A stretch of DNA of 64,000 nucleotides from Candidatus Calditenuaceae archaeon. GTDB taxonomy: Archaea > Thermoproteota > Nitrososphaeria_A > Caldarchaeales > Calditenuaceae. The position numbers and the translations under genes are program-made. The DNA is taken from assembly GCA_025058175.1 (NCBI GenBank), contig JANXED010000001.1:248001-312000 (forward strand), written 5' to 3'. Positions 40,089 through 49,045 of the stretch are shown here, in pieces. The notes beneath the pieces were generated by a model. That model had not been told where the DNA came from. It made no database searches and saw only the letters and a list, made by a program, of their open reading frames with translations. Within the stretch, counting starts at the first letter, position 1; each line of letters opens with the position of its first letter.

Positions 40089-42971
40089 TCACAACACGAT
40101 CCCTGGCCTCAGGGGGACTGTCTGGAGGGCCTTCCTCTTGCTGTCGGGATTGAGGTAGTCGGCCTCAGCGACCTCCACGTCCGTTCCGAGCTCAGAGGCG
40201 ATGTAGCCAGACTCTTCCAAGTACAGCGACCTCTCCCTCGTCATCACCGCCTCCACGACCTCGACTGGGTAGCGCGTCAGGAGCTGTTGGACCGTGGACG
40301 CGAAGCGGGTGACGAGGCCAGCAGCCGCCCCCTTGTCCCTCAACCCTCGCGCCTCGAAGTCTCCGAGGTAAGCCCTCACGTCGATTCTGCCGGCGGATGC
40401 CTGTTCCTTAAGTATCCTGGCGTAGACTCGGAGGTACTCGTAGGGCGCGACCAGGACCTTGAGCCGGTGCGGTGTGGCTCCGACTACCTTCGCGATGTTC
40501 CTGACGTCCTCGATCAGCTGGTCGATCAGCTCTTCCTCGAGTAGGGACTCCCCGCCACCCTCCACCTCGACCGCCGGCCAGCTCGAGAGCGCGACGTAGC
40601 CCTCGTTCCCCAGGACTCTGTTCATCTCCTCCGCGGTGAAGGGTGCGAACGGCGAGATGGCCTTAGCCCACGCCTCCAGGAATTCCTTCGCGGCCGGACC
40701 GAGCGAGCCCCTCCGCCTCCTGACGTAGCGCCTCCAGTCGTTGAGCAGTAAGTAGAGGGCCGTGTTGGCAGCGGTCCTGGTCTTCATCGACTCCATCGCC
40801 TCCTCGATCGTCCTGAGGTGGCCCTTGAGCCTCGCGAGCAGCCACCTGTCTGCCCTCGAGAAGTCTCGACCGACCTCCGCCCTCGAGACGTCCCTAGCGA
40901 TCCCGATCAGCGCGTCGAGGGTCCTCCTGACGTCCGCGGCGTTCTTATCCCTCCAGTCCGGGTCGTCCATGTCCTCGGCGGCCAATAGCAACGTGAGCCT
41001 AGTCGCGTCGGCGCCGTACCTCGCGATCGCTGCCTTGATCGGGATGAAGTTCCCCTTGCTCTTGTGCATCTCCTGGCCTTCGACCCTCACCATCCCGTTC
41101 ACCGCGATCCCCCTAGGCCACTTCTCGGGCGGGAAGAGGGCGACGTGTTGGAAGACGAAGAAGGTGAGGTGGTTCGGGACTAGGTCCTTCCCCGAGACCC
41201 TGAGGTCGACCGGGTACCAGTACTCGAACTCGCTCCTCATCCTCAGCAGCAGCTCTCGGTCCATCCCGACGGACCTCGAGACCGAATCCGGGTCTCCAAC
41301 GCCCCTGAAGACGAAGTCGAGGACTTCCTTCGTCAGCTGGTCAGGTCTGACGAGCCCGAAGTTGAGGTAGTGGCTGATCGTGTAGAGGGCCATGTAGACC
41401 GTTGAGTCGCTGAGGGTCTCGACGATCCACTCCCTGTCGAAGGGCAGCTTCGTCCCGAGGCCGGTCTTCCTCGCGCAGGGCCAGTCCCTCAACCAGTCGA
41501 CGACGTTCAGTACCCACTGCCTCACGCCCTCCGGAGAGAAGAACATCTCCCTCACGTGGGACCGCACCCTCTCCTTCCAGTCCTCGTCGGAATAGGCGAT
41601 GAACCACTGGTCCTTGACGACCTTGACCACGCACTCGTCGCCGGATCTGCAGACGACCTTCTCGGTCAGGTCGTAGAACCTCCACCCCCTTCCGAGCTCG
41701 ATGAGCCTGGACTTGATCGCGTCCCTGGCCTCGCTGACCCTCATGCCGCCGACCTCGCCGCACCACTCCAGCATCACGCCCTTGTAGAACTCTTCGGAGT
41801 AGACCGTGGCCGTGAGCTCCTCGAGGCGCGGGTCTATCTGGTCCGCTATGCCCTCCGACTCAACCACCTCGACGGCCGGCATCGGGCTGAGGCCCTCGGT
41901 CCTCGCGATCTGGATCGGCTCAATGCTCTCGAGGACGGTCGGCTCCAGCCCGTACTCCCTAAGGACCTCGGGGCTCCTCTTCAGGTCCCTCAGCGCGGCG
42001 TAGTCGTACGGAGCGTGCGCGGGGACGCTGTAGACGATGCCGGTGCCGACGTTCGGGTCGACGAAGGTGGCAGGAAGTACCAGCACCTCCTTTTCCGTGA
42101 TCGGTACCCTCACCCTCCTCCCGACCAGCTCCCTGCCCATTAGCTTGCCGACCCGCTTCACGCCGTCGACCTGCTCCGCAAGCTTTTCCGCGGCCCTCTC
42201 GCTGACTATCAGTCTCGTCCCCAGCGCCTCGACGATCGAGTAGTCCGCGTCCGGCCTGACCCAGACGTTCGTCGCGCCGAAGATCGTCTCGGGCCTCAGC
42301 GTCGCAGCGGCGAGGTGAGCGTCGCCTGCGTCGAAAAAGACCAAGGTGAACTCGGTAGGGGAGACGCCCTCGCCCACGAGCCGGTCGTGGTCACCGGTGG
42401 GGCTCTGGCACGCTGGGCACCAGACGACGGGGTGGGACCCGGTCCTGACGAGCCCGAGCTCCCTCAGCGTGAGGTACTGCCACTCGACGAACCTGCTGTA
42501 GTAGGGGTGGAGGTCCGTGGTATAGAACTCCCTCCTCCAGTCCAGAGATAGGCCGAGGGCCTTGACGGTCCTCCTGTTCTCTTCGGTGTAGTGCCTGCAG
42601 ACCTCGACCGGGTCGACGAACTTCGCGAGCGTCTCCTCCGGGACGCCGTCGACCTCCTTCAGGACCCAGATCAGGCGCTGGTCTCCCTTCCTCAGCCTAT
42701 CGCTGATCCCCGCGACCGCCTCGCCGGTCCAGTGCCAAGCCCACGGAAACAAGACGTTGTAACCCTTCAACCTCTTGTAGCGAGCGTAGGCGTCGGCCCT
42801 CGAGGAGGCGAAGCAGTGGCCGACGTGGAGCGGTCCGCTCTGGTAGGAGTAAGGGAAGGTCACGAGGGCCTTGGGTCTTCCCGGGTCAGGGTCGGCGTTG
42901 AAGACTCCATCCTGGTCGTACCTCGTCGCCCAGTAGCGCTCGTACTCGACGGGCGACTGGGGAGCAGTCAA
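40089..42971 (-). CDS. leuS: Leucyl-tRNA synthetase (archaeal/eukaryotic type)
   Basis: A 960-residue class I synthetase with editing domain. The HIGH motif is HVGH in SGPLHVGHCFASSRADAY near residue 50, the zinc/insert region has CPACQSPTGDHD near 188, the editing domain includes TLRPETIFGATNVWVRP near 228, and KMSKS is the variant MHKSKGNFIPI near 640. The archaeal C-terminal domain is present. The start is TTG at 42971, about 28 bases after an excellent TATA (gtatataatt), consistent with a leaderless transcript. It converges on nothing nearby; thiL lies upstream on the same strand. Confidence 0.95.
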   Translation of the reverse strand: MTAPQSPVEYERYWATRYDQDGVFNADPDPGRPKALVTFPYSYQSGPLHVGHCFASSRADAYARYKRLKGYNVLFPWAWHWTGEAVAGISDRLRKGDQRLIWVLKEVDGVPEETLAKFVDPVEVCRHYTEENRRTVKALGLSLDWRREFYTTDLHPYYSRFVEWQYLTLRELGLVRTGSHPVVWCPACQSPTGDHDRLVGEGVSPTEFTLVFFDAGDAHLAAATLRPETIFGATNVWVRPDADYSIVEALGTRLIVSERAAEKLAEQVDGVKRVGKLMGRELVGRRVRVPITEKEVLVLPATFVDPNVGTGIVYSVPAHAPYDYAALRDLKRSPEVLREYGLEPTVLESIEPIQIARTEGLSPMPAVEVVESEGIADQIDPRLEELTATVYSEEFYKGVMLEWCGEVGGMRVSEARDAIKSRLIELGRGWRFYDLTEKVVCRSGDECVVKVVKDQWFIAYSDEDWKERVRSHVREMFFSPEGVRQWVLNVVDWLRDWPCARKTGLGTKLPFDREWIVETLSDSTVYMALYTISHYLNFGLVRPDQLTKEVLDFVFRGVGDPDSVSRSVGMDRELLLRMRSEFEYWYPVDLRVSGKDLVPNHLTFFVFQHVALFPPEKWPRGIAVNGMVRVEGQEMHKSKGNFIPIKAAIARYGADATRLTLLLAAEDMDDPDWRDKNAADVRRTLDALIGIARDVSRAEVGRDFSRADRWLLARLKGHLRTIEEAMESMKTRTAANTALYLLLNDWRRYVRRRRGSLGPAAKEFLEAWAKAISPFAPFTAEEMNRVLGNEGYVALSSWPAVEVEGGGESLLEEELIDQLIEDVRNIAKVVGATPHRLKVLVAPYEYLRVYARILKEQASAGRIDVRAYLGDFEARGLRDKGAAAGLVTRFASTVQQLLTRYPVEVVEAVMTRERSLYLEESGYIASELGTDVEVAEADYLNPDSKRKALQTVPLRPGIVL

Positions 42972-42994
42972 TCCGTCTTCGAGGTCTCGGGTCC

Positions 42995-43004
42995 GTATAT
43001 AATT
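42995..43004 (-). promoter_or_regulatory. TATA box of leuS
   Basis: The minus strand reads aattatatac here, one of the best archaeal TATA elements in the window, centred 28 bases from the TTG start. Confidence 0.6.
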
Positions 43005-43058
43005 GTGATACGCGCGACTGGGGCTCGACGGTGGTTCCGTGGAGCCTCGCAGGCCGGT

Positions 43059-44033
43059 TCAGCTCGAGGTACCGCGGCCGAGGAAGTGCTCCCAGCCCCT
43101 CGGCTCGACCTCGACCTCTTTGCCCTCCCAGACCGCCTTGATCTTGCCGTCGCCCGTGACCCTCCCGATGACGTGGAGCTCGCAACCGACTTCCGCGAGC
43201 CTCCTCCTCACCTCTCCCTCTTCATCCGGGTCGAAGGTGAAGACCAGCTCGTACTCCTCTCCGCCCTCGAAGACCAGTCGGTAGGGGTCTAGTCCGAAGG
43301 CCTCAGCGTACTCGACCGCGAGGTCATCGACCGGCGGCGAGTCGATCTCGAAGCCCACGCCGTTGAGCTCCATCAGCTCCCTCAGGGAAGCGGCGAGTCC
43401 GTCGCTCGAGTCGATCATGGACCTCGCGTGCCCCGAGAGCGCGATCCCCTCCCTCACCCTCGCGACCGGCCTGAGGAAGGTCTTGACGAGGGGACTCCAG
43501 CGCTCATCCGTGACCCCGTTCATCACCGCGTGAAGGCCCGCGGCCGTCCTCCCGAACCTCCCCGTCGTGCCAACGAGCTGGCCGGCCTTCGCGCCTCGCC
43601 TCGGTACTGGCCGCTCCGCTGATCCGAGGGCGAAGACGCCAACGATCAGCTCCTTCGCCTCGTTCGTGTCGCCGCCCACGAGCGCAGCCGAGTACGCCTC
43701 GCACGCCTCCTCGATCCCCGACCAGAGCTCCTCGAACTCGTCGAACGACATGTCCGGCCTAAGTCCGAGCTCGACGTAGCAGAGGATCGGCCGCGCGCCC
43801 TTCGCGGCTAAGTCGCTGACGGAGGAGGTGACGGCCTTCCAGCCCGCGTCCCTGTAGCCCATGCCCCTCGGGACGTCGGTGCACTCGACCAACATGTCCC
43901 CAGTCAGGACGAGCCTACCCTGTCCTGGGAGGTCGACGCCGTCGTCACCCGCCCAGAGGTAGTCGCCGACCCTCTTCAGCCTTGGTAGGAGGTACCTCAG
44001 AAGGGCCCTCTCTCCGAGCTCGCTGAGCCGCAT
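43059..44033 (-). CDS. thiL: Thiamine-monophosphate kinase
   Basis: The enzyme phosphorylates thiamine monophosphate to the active diphosphate. The 324-residue protein shows WAGDDGVDLPG near residues 26-36 (a GDDAA-like metal site, here GDDGV), TGDMLVECTDVPRG near 48, the ATP-site helix GWKAVTSSVSDLAAKGARP near 64-82, GGDTNEAKELIVGVFALG near 120 and DSSDGLAASLREL near 215. All are ThiL hallmarks. It diverges from the pantoate kinase gene with about 130 bases between starts. A TATA-like gatatagg precedes the ATG. Confidence 0.93.
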   Translation of the reverse strand: MRLSELGERALLRYLLPRLKRVGDYLWAGDDGVDLPGQGRLVLTGDMLVECTDVPRGMGYRDAGWKAVTSSVSDLAAKGARPILCYVELGLRPDMSFDEFEELWSGIEEACEAYSAALVGGDTNEAKELIVGVFALGSAERPVPRRGAKAGQLVGTTGRFGRTAAGLHAVMNGVTDERWSPLVKTFLRPVARVREGIALSGHARSMIDSSDGLAASLRELMELNGVGFEIDSPPVDDLAVEYAEAFGLDPYRLVFEGGEEYELVFTFDPDEEGEVRRRLAEVGCELHVIGRVTGDGKIKAVWEGKEVEVEPRGWEHFLGRGTSS

Positions 44034-44137
44034 CCTCCGTTCCCTGCGTGGGTCGCTCCTATATCAGATGAGTGGGCGCAAGCGGTCGCGAATCCCGTCA
44101 GTTGTTAGGTATGCTACGTAACTTACGTAAACTGAAA

Positions 44138-44145
44138 CTTAATTA
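44138..44145 (+). promoter_or_regulatory. TATA box of the CoA-synthesis operon
   Basis: The sequence cttaatta is centred 26 bases upstream of the GTG chosen for pantoate kinase, consistent with a leaderless transcript that begins at the start codon. Confidence 0.5.
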
Positions 44146-44167
44146 CGAAACGGATATTGTGACTAAC

Positions 44168-45037
44168 GTGCAATCAATAGGCGATAGGACGCGGGTTCCA
44201 GCCCACGTCACCGGCTTCTTTGTGCCCCTGTGGAGCCCTGACCCTTTGAGGGCGGGGTCGATAGGTGCAGGGATCGTCTTGGAGCCGGGCGTGACCTGCG
44301 AGGCACGAAGGGGCTCGGGGAGGCTGCTGGTAAACGGCGAGCCGTTCAGGGGCGACAACTTCAGGCGCCTGCTCGACGTCACCAGGGACTACGTCGTCAG
44401 GACCGGCCTTAAGCTCGGAGCGGGTTACGGGCTCAGCGCCTCGATCGCGCTGGCCTGCGCGTTGACCGACGCGGCCGAGAAGTCCTCCGACCCCCAGGAG
44501 GCCTTCAAGAGAGCCCACGTGACCGAGGTCGAGAACGTCACGGGCCTTGGTGATGTGTTGGCGCTCCACGCCGGAGCAGGGCTGGTCCTCCGGACGAGAC
44601 CCGGCGCGCCCGGGATAGGCGAGTCGGAGGTCGTCGAGAACAGGGACGACGTGGTCGTGCTGACTTCGATGCTGGGCGAGATGTCCACCAAGGAGATGCT
44701 GACGAGGTTCGCGGACAGGATAAGGGAGCACGGGTGGGCCGCGTACCGGAAGTTCGTCTCCGACCCGACCCTCGAGAGGTTCCTCGAGTGCTCGAGGGAG
44801 TTCAGCAGGGGCGTGGGTTTCCTCACCGACCGGGTTGAGGCCGCGATGGGGCCCGTGGAAGACCTCGTCCTAGGGTACTCGGTGAAGAAGATGGTGCTCT
44901 TCGCGGTCGCGGAGGTCCGGTACGCGGAGGAGGTCGGGGAGCACATGAGGAGGGCCTTCGGGAACCTCGTGGTGTTGAGGCTCGGTGACGGCACTTGGTT
45001 GGCGTACCCAAGAGCCATCCGCGTTACGTCTCGCTGA
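44168..45037 (+). CDS. Pantoate kinase (GHMP family)
   Basis: The archaeal enzyme that phosphorylates pantoate to 4-phosphopantoate in the CoA pathway. It belongs to the GHMP kinases: VPAHVTGFFVPLWS near the N-terminus, the ATP loop LGAGYGLSASIALACALT near residue 83 and a C-terminal domain with SVKKMVLFAVAE. I chose GTG 44168 (289 residues), which aligns with the usual family start and the TATA box; the frame is open 32 codons further upstream without similarity. The 3' end overlaps the phosphopantothenate synthetase gene by 43 bases. The two enzymes replace the bacterial PanC-CoaA steps. Confidence 0.92.
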   Translation: MQSIGDRTRVPAHVTGFFVPLWSPDPLRAGSIGAGIVLEPGVTCEARRGSGRLLVNGEPFRGDNFRRLLDVTRDYVVRTGLKLGAGYGLSASIALACALTDAAEKSSDPQEAFKRAHVTEVENVTGLGDVLALHAGAGLVLRTRPGAPGIGESEVVENRDDVVVLTSMLGEMSTKEMLTRFADRIREHGWAAYRKFVSDPTLERFLECSREFSRGVGFLTDRVEAAMGPVEDLVLGYSVKKMVLFAVAEVRYAEEVGEHMRRAFGNLVVLRLGDGTWLAYPRAIRVTSR

Positions 45038-45771
45038 CCATCCGGGAGAGGCTCGTCGAGGGGTTCAGGAAGGGCATCGTGGTCCCAGAGGGCCTCATGG
45101 CCCACGGCAGGGGAGAGGCTTTCGACTACATCATCGGAGAGGTGACTCACGAGCCCGCGAGGAGGGCGGTGAGGGCAGCCGCGGCCCAGCTCCTCCTCTC
45201 GAGGAGGCCCGTGATCTCCGTTAACGGCAACACGGCCGCGCTGGTCGGCCGCGAGGTCGTGGAGCTTGCGAAGGAGCTGAACGCGCCGCTGGAGGTGAAC
45301 CTGTTCTACTGGAGCAGGGATAGGGTCGAGAGGATCGGAGAGCTCCTGAGGTCTTACGGCGCGACCGAAGTCCTCCTTCCCCTCGAGGACGTCGAGGAGA
45401 TACCCGGGCTCGAGAGCGGCAGGCGCCTCGTCAGCAAGAAGGGGATATACTGTGCCGACGCGGTGTTCGTGCCACTCGAGGACGGCGACAGGACCGAGAA
45501 GCTCGTGGCGATGGGGAAGGCGGTGATCGCGGTCGACCTGAACCCGTTCTCGAGGACCGCGAGGGCCGCGACCATCACAATCGTCGACAACGTCGTCAGG
45601 GCAGTGCCGGAGCTGACGAGAGCGGTTAGGGAGCTGAGGTCCAGTCCCGAGGATGAGCTGAGGGGAATCTTGAGGAGCTTCGACAACTCGCTGAACCTCG
45701 CTCAAATGGTCTCGATCATCGCGAAGAGGCTCGAGTCGTTCGCGTCCTTTGGGGAGTCGCTGGGGGATTGA
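44995..45771 (+). CDS. 4-phosphopantoate--beta-alanine ligase (phosphopantothenate synthetase)
   Basis: The enzyme joins 4-phosphopantoate to beta-alanine with ATP, an archaeal step in CoA synthesis. The 258-residue protein opens with VPKSHPRYVSLTIRERLVEGF, cited here as PKSHPRYVSLTIRERL, and AHGRGEAFDYIIGE near residue 38, both family hallmarks; SVNGNTAALVGRE near 75 and DLNPFSRTARAA near 180 follow. It starts at TTG 44995 inside the end of pantoate kinase and its stop overlaps the start of panB (TTGA), so three CoA genes are coupled in translation. Confidence 0.93.
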   Translation: MVGVPKSHPRYVSLTIRERLVEGFRKGIVVPEGLMAHGRGEAFDYIIGEVTHEPARRAVRAAAAQLLLSRRPVISVNGNTAALVGREVVELAKELNAPLEVNLFYWSRDRVERIGELLRSYGATEVLLPLEDVEEIPGLESGRRLVSKKGIYCADAVFVPLEDGDRTEKLVAMGKAVIAVDLNPFSRTARAATITIVDNVVRAVPELTRAVRELRSSPEDELRGILRSFDNSLNLAQMVSIIAKRLESFASFGESLGD

Positions 45772-46628
45772 GGTTGGCTGAAAGGTCAGAGAAGCTGACC
45801 GCGAGGCACCTCGTCAAGATGAAGTCCAAAGGCCGGAGAATCGCGATGATCACGGCCTACGACTACCCGACCGCGGAGCTGGTCGACGAGGCCGGCGTTG
45901 ACACGGTGTTGGTGGGCGATTCAGCCGCTATGGTCGTGCTCGGGTATCCGGACACGAGGTTCGTAGGTATCGAAGAGATGGTGACCTTCTGCAGGGCCGT
46001 AACGAGGGGCGTGAGGAGGGCTTTAGTCGTGGGCGACATGCCGTTCATGAGCTATCAGGTCTCAGCTGAGGAGGCCGTCAGGAACGCCGGCAGGCTGGTG
46101 AGGGAGGGTGGGGTCGACGCGGTGAAGCTCGAGGGCGGAAAGGAGTACGCGGAGGCGATCAGGGCGATCGCGAGGGCTGGAATTCCGGTGATGGGCCACG
46201 TCGGCATGACGCCGCAGTTCTTCGTCACCAGCACGGGTTACAGGTTGCGAGGGAAGAGTGCCGAGGACGCGGAGGCGGTCGTGAAGGACGCTGAGGAGGT
46301 CGCGAGGGCGGGTGCGTTCAGCCTCGTGCTGGAGTTCGCGGTCTCCGAGGTGGCGGAGTACCTCTCCTCGACGCTGGAGATCCCGGTGATCGGCATAGGC
46401 GCGGGCCCGAAGTGCGACGGTCAGGTCCTCGTGCTCCACGACGTCATCGGCCTCTACGAGCGCTCGCCTCCTTTCAGCAAGCGATACGCCGACGTGGGGT
46501 CCGTCGTCCTCAGCGCGGTCAGGAGTTACGTCGAGGAGGTGAAGGCGGGCTCGTTCCCCGGGCCTGAGCACACCGTGTCGATGGACCCCAAGGAGTGGGA
46601 GGAGTTCCTGAAGAGGGTAGGCCGTTGA
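45768..46628 (+). CDS. panB: 3-methyl-2-oxobutanoate hydroxymethyltransferase
   Basis: The enzyme uses methylene-tetrahydropterin to make ketopantoate, the first committed step to CoA. The 286-residue (beta/alpha)8 protein shows AMITAYDYPTAELVDEAGVD near residue 26, VLVGDSAAMVVLGY (Mg site) near 45, GDMPFMSYQVS near 87, VKLEGGKEYAEAI near 115 and MGHVGMTPQ near 143. The start is TTG within TTGA shared with the upstream stop. Downstream it shares TTGA with a metallo-beta-lactamase-fold gene. Reductase PanE is not in the window. Confidence 0.95.
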   Translation: MRLAERSEKLTARHLVKMKSKGRRIAMITAYDYPTAELVDEAGVDTVLVGDSAAMVVLGYPDTRFVGIEEMVTFCRAVTRGVRRALVVGDMPFMSYQVSAEEAVRNAGRLVREGGVDAVKLEGGKEYAEAIRAIARAGIPVMGHVGMTPQFFVTSTGYRLRGKSAEDAEAVVKDAEEVARAGAFSLVLEFAVSEVAEYLSSTLEIPVIGIGAGPKCDGQVLVLHDVIGLYERSPPFSKRYADVGSVVLSAVRSYVEEVKAGSFPGPEHTVSMDPKEWEEFLKRVGR

Positions 46629-47515
46629 CGAAGAACTGGTCCAACCTCGGCAACGAAGTCTACCTGATTGACACAGTGGGCCCCTTTTTCCCACGGACGA
46701 TCGCGTCATACCTCGTGAGGTCTGAGAGGGGCTGGGTCCTCTTCGACACGGGTTACTCGAGCTCCGCGCGCCACGTCCTCAGGGCCGTCAGGGAGGTCGG
46801 CGTCCGGCCGGAAGAGCTTAGGCTGGTGGTGGTCACGCACGCCCACCTAGACCACTGCGGCGCGCTCGCGGAGGTCCTCGAGCATCACCCGAGGGCGAAG
46901 GCCCTCGTCCACGAGAGGGCGTACAGGTACATGGTCGACCCGGAGAGGCTCGTGGAGTCGGTGAGGTCGCTCTTCGGAGAGGAGAACCTCAGGAGGATGG
47001 GTGGGATGAGGGGCGTGCCCGAGGAAAGGGTCGAGGTGGTCGACGACGGCGCAGAGCTTCCGCTGGGCGACAGGACGCTCAGGATATTCTACACGCCCGG
47101 CCACGCGCCCCATCACCTCTCTGCCTCGATCGATCCCCTCAGGTACGTCGTGACCGGCGACGCCGTCGCCCACAGGTCGCCGCTCTTCCCGAGGCCCATT
47201 CCGCCCACCGTGCCGCCCCGCTTCGACCTCGAAAGTTACCTCAGGAGCCTGAAGAGGGTCTTTGAGCACGAGCCGAAGCTCCTGCTCAGGCCCCACTACG
47301 GCCCGGGCACGCCGCCCGAGAACGCCCTCGAGGACGAGGTGGAGGTCGTGACCAGGTGGATGGAAAGGGTGAGGCACCTGAAGGGGGAGCTGGGAGACCC
47401 GTTCTCGATAGGCTGGAGGATATTGGACGAGGACTTCGGAGGCCGCGACAAAGTCGTCTCGTACGTGAGGGATGCGGTCCGCGTCTTCGCTTTAGGTGCC
47501 TACCTCTCGCTCTGA
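46625..47515 (+). CDS. Metallo-beta-lactamase-fold hydrolase coupled to the CoA genes
   Basis: A 296-residue MBL-fold hydrolase with the metal motif THAHLDHCGALAEVL near residue 69 (HxHxDH), later histidine in YTPGHAPHHLS near 158, the bridging aspartate in TGDAVAHRS near 178, and the last ligand in RPHYGPG near 225. The family includes thioesterases, glyoxalase II-like and lactonase-like enzymes. It begins with a TTG that overlaps the stop of panB (TTGA), so it is translated as part of the CoA operon. A thioesterase or CoA-intermediate role is an inference from this position. The 3' end overlaps a small minus-strand gene by 16 bases. Confidence 0.85.
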   Translation: MTKNWSNLGNEVYLIDTVGPFFPRTIASYLVRSERGWVLFDTGYSSSARHVLRAVREVGVRPEELRLVVVTHAHLDHCGALAEVLEHHPRAKALVHERAYRYMVDPERLVESVRSLFGEENLRRMGGMRGVPEERVEVVDDGAELPLGDRTLRIFYTPGHAPHHLSASIDPLRYVVTGDAVAHRSPLFPRPIPPTVPPRFDLESYLRSLKRVFEHEPKLLLRPHYGPGTPPENALEDEVEVVTRWMERVRHLKGELGDPFSIGWRILDEDFGGRDKVVSYVRDAVRVFALGAYLSL

Positions 47516-47643
47516 CGGCCAAGCGCCCTCCTGCCGATGGACTTGGCCTCCTCCCGGAGCGCCGCCTTGAACTCCTCAATCGACTTCTTGGTCTCGGCGA
47601 TGAGGCGTTCGACCTCCCTCCTGAGCTCCGACTCAGCGCTCAC
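47500..47643 (-). CDS. 47-residue charged helical protein
   Basis: A short gene missed by length cut-offs. It begins GTG and encodes SAESELRREVERLIAETKK, then SIEEFKAALREEAKSIGRRA, nearly all predicted to be one amphipathic helix with heptad-like leucines, isoleucine and phenylalanine. A TATA element (ggtattaaacc, 47674-47664 on the minus strand) lies 26 bases before the GTG, so a leaderless transcript is likely. The 3' end overlaps the convergent MBL gene. The promoter spacing and the coherent amphipathic pattern argue that it is real. Function is unknown; it could be a coiled-coil dimer or a DNA- or membrane-associated small protein. Confidence 0.6.
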   Translation of the reverse strand: MSAESELRREVERLIAETKKSIEEFKAALREEAKSIGRRALGRQSER

Positions 47644-47747
47644 GATCCCCGACAAGCCCCCTCGGTATTAAACCCGAAAGCGTCCAGGTCGGAGCACGAC
47701 GGACTTCACTCGAGGGCCGCGGCAAGGCGCCCAGGTCAAGAGTCTGG

Positions 47748-48386
47748 TCACCTGAGCCCGAGGAGGAAGCTCGCGGAGATCAGCAACAGGACCACGCCGC
47801 CGACCTTGGGGATGTAGCGCTCGTACCTCTTGATCCGGTGCTCTACTCGGTCGTATGTTTGTGCTGCGACGATCGTCACCCCGATGAGCCCCGCGGAGAC
47901 CGAGAACGAGTAGGCCAGCATGAGCCCAACGGGGTCTATGCCGCCAACTGCGAGGGCCAGCAACACGAACTCCTCCTCGTGAGCGAAGCCCAAGACGAAC
48001 GCCGCTGTTGCCAGCCCCTTCAGACCGATCAGCTCCGGGCTTCCTTCGCGACCGTGACCTCCGTGTCCGTGGTGATGGGAGTCGCCGTCGCGCCCCTCCC
48101 TCGTCAAGAGCAGCTTTACTCCGAAACCCAAGAGGATGAGCCCGGCGACCACGTTCACGTACGGAATGGAAACTGGGACGAAGGCCCTGAGGACGACGTA
48201 GACCAGCACCGCTGCCAGCGACGATATTATATGAAAGAACGATATGACAGAACTCCCGACAAGCGCCCTCAACGTGCGTCTCGAATCCCTGACTGCGTAG
48301 AGGATCGCGAGGGGCCAGCCATGGCCGGGCTCCAACCCGTGAAGCAGCCCGAGGGCGGCGACTGCGGCGTAAGTCGGCTCTATCAC
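47748..48386 (-). CDS. Nickel/cobalt transporter (NicO/UreH-like)
   Basis: A 212-residue membrane protein with about six segments. The first carries GLLHGLEPGHGWPLAI near residues 12-27, the His-x4-(Asp/Glu)-His-like signature of nickel and cobalt permeases, and a cytoplasmic loop near residue 105 is histidine-rich (HHHGHGGHGRE). A second conserved spot is LGFAHEEEFVLLALAVG near 135. I chose GTG 48386, which lies about 28 bases after a TATA (aataaac on plus strand); the frame is open 17 codons further. It may export excess metal or import nickel; no nickel enzyme is in the window. Confidence 0.83.
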   Translation of the reverse strand: MIEPTYAAVAALGLLHGLEPGHGWPLAILYAVRDSRRTLRALVGSSVISFFHIISSLAAVLVYVVLRAFVPVSIPYVNVVAGLILLGFGVKLLLTREGRDGDSHHHGHGGHGREGSPELIGLKGLATAAFVLGFAHEEEFVLLALAVGGIDPVGLMLAYSFSVSAGLIGVTIVAAQTYDRVEHRIKRYERYIPKVGGVVLLLISASFLLGLR

Positions 48387-48568
48387 CGGCCCCCAGCTCC
48401 TGGCCCAACTAATAAACAGGGGTGAGCGTTCGGGCACTCGACGTCAGAACGGGTGTGGTGAGGTTCCCGGGATCCACATCGCTTGACATTTCAAATACCA
48501 CAAGCAGATCGCCGTTGGGCAAGGCATATTAATGAGTCGTGTCCGTTGTTACGCAGGTGTAGCGTCGT

Positions 48569-49045
48569 ATGAAGGTAAGGCTTCGCATACAGGTCCATAG
48601 GGACCTCGCCTACGAGCTCGAGGTCGAAGACTCGTCAGAACTCAAGCCCGAGGAGCTCCAGGAGGTACACAAGAGGGTTCTGGAGGCACTGGAGGGCATC
48701 AGGAAGCAGGCTCAGGCGACGCCCGCGCCCGAGATCGAGGGCTGGATCGACCTCACGGGAGAGGTCCCGCACATGGGCAAGCTCGCCAGGGAGCTTTCGC
48801 TCAAGGACCAGATACTTCTGGCCTACTACGCGTGGGACGCGAAGGGCAGGAAGCAGATGAAGCCGATAGAGGTCTACGAGTTCCTCAGGAACGAAGGTTT
48901 TCCTGCGAACTATGGGAGTGTCATGGCGAGGATAACCGAGTTGACGAGGGAGGGCCTCTTGATCAGGGAGGGTGACGGGACCTACAGGCTGAGCAGGTTC
49001 GGGACCGAGAGGGCACAGGCCCTGACCTCCCCGAAGCCGACTTGA
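48569..49045 (+). CDS. Winged-helix protein of unknown role
   Basis: A 158-residue protein. Residues 1-50 form a beta-rich region (VRLRIQVHRDLAYELEVED) with a helix, and residues 80-150 a winged helix: DQILLAYYAWDAKGRKQM, VYEFLRNEGFPANYGSVMARI, and the wing ELTREGLLIREGDGTYRLS. No family is recognised. Upstream there is a good TATA (gcatattaat near 48523-48532). A membrane protein gene of the DUF1648 kind begins on its stop codon (TTGA), suggesting that the two work together, for instance a regulator and a membrane partner. Confidence 0.7.
   Translation: MKVRLRIQVHRDLAYELEVEDSSELKPEELQEVHKRVLEALEGIRKQAQATPAPEIEGWIDLTGEVPHMGKLARELSLKDQILLAYYAWDAKGRKQMKPIEVYEFLRNEGFPANYGSVMARITELTREGLLIREGDGTYRLSRFGTERAQALTSPKPT

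Noticed and set aside
44425-45705. 426-codon frame antisense to the CoA genes
   Set aside because: It covers pantoate kinase and phosphopantothenate synthetase, which have clear family motifs; the antisense frame has none.
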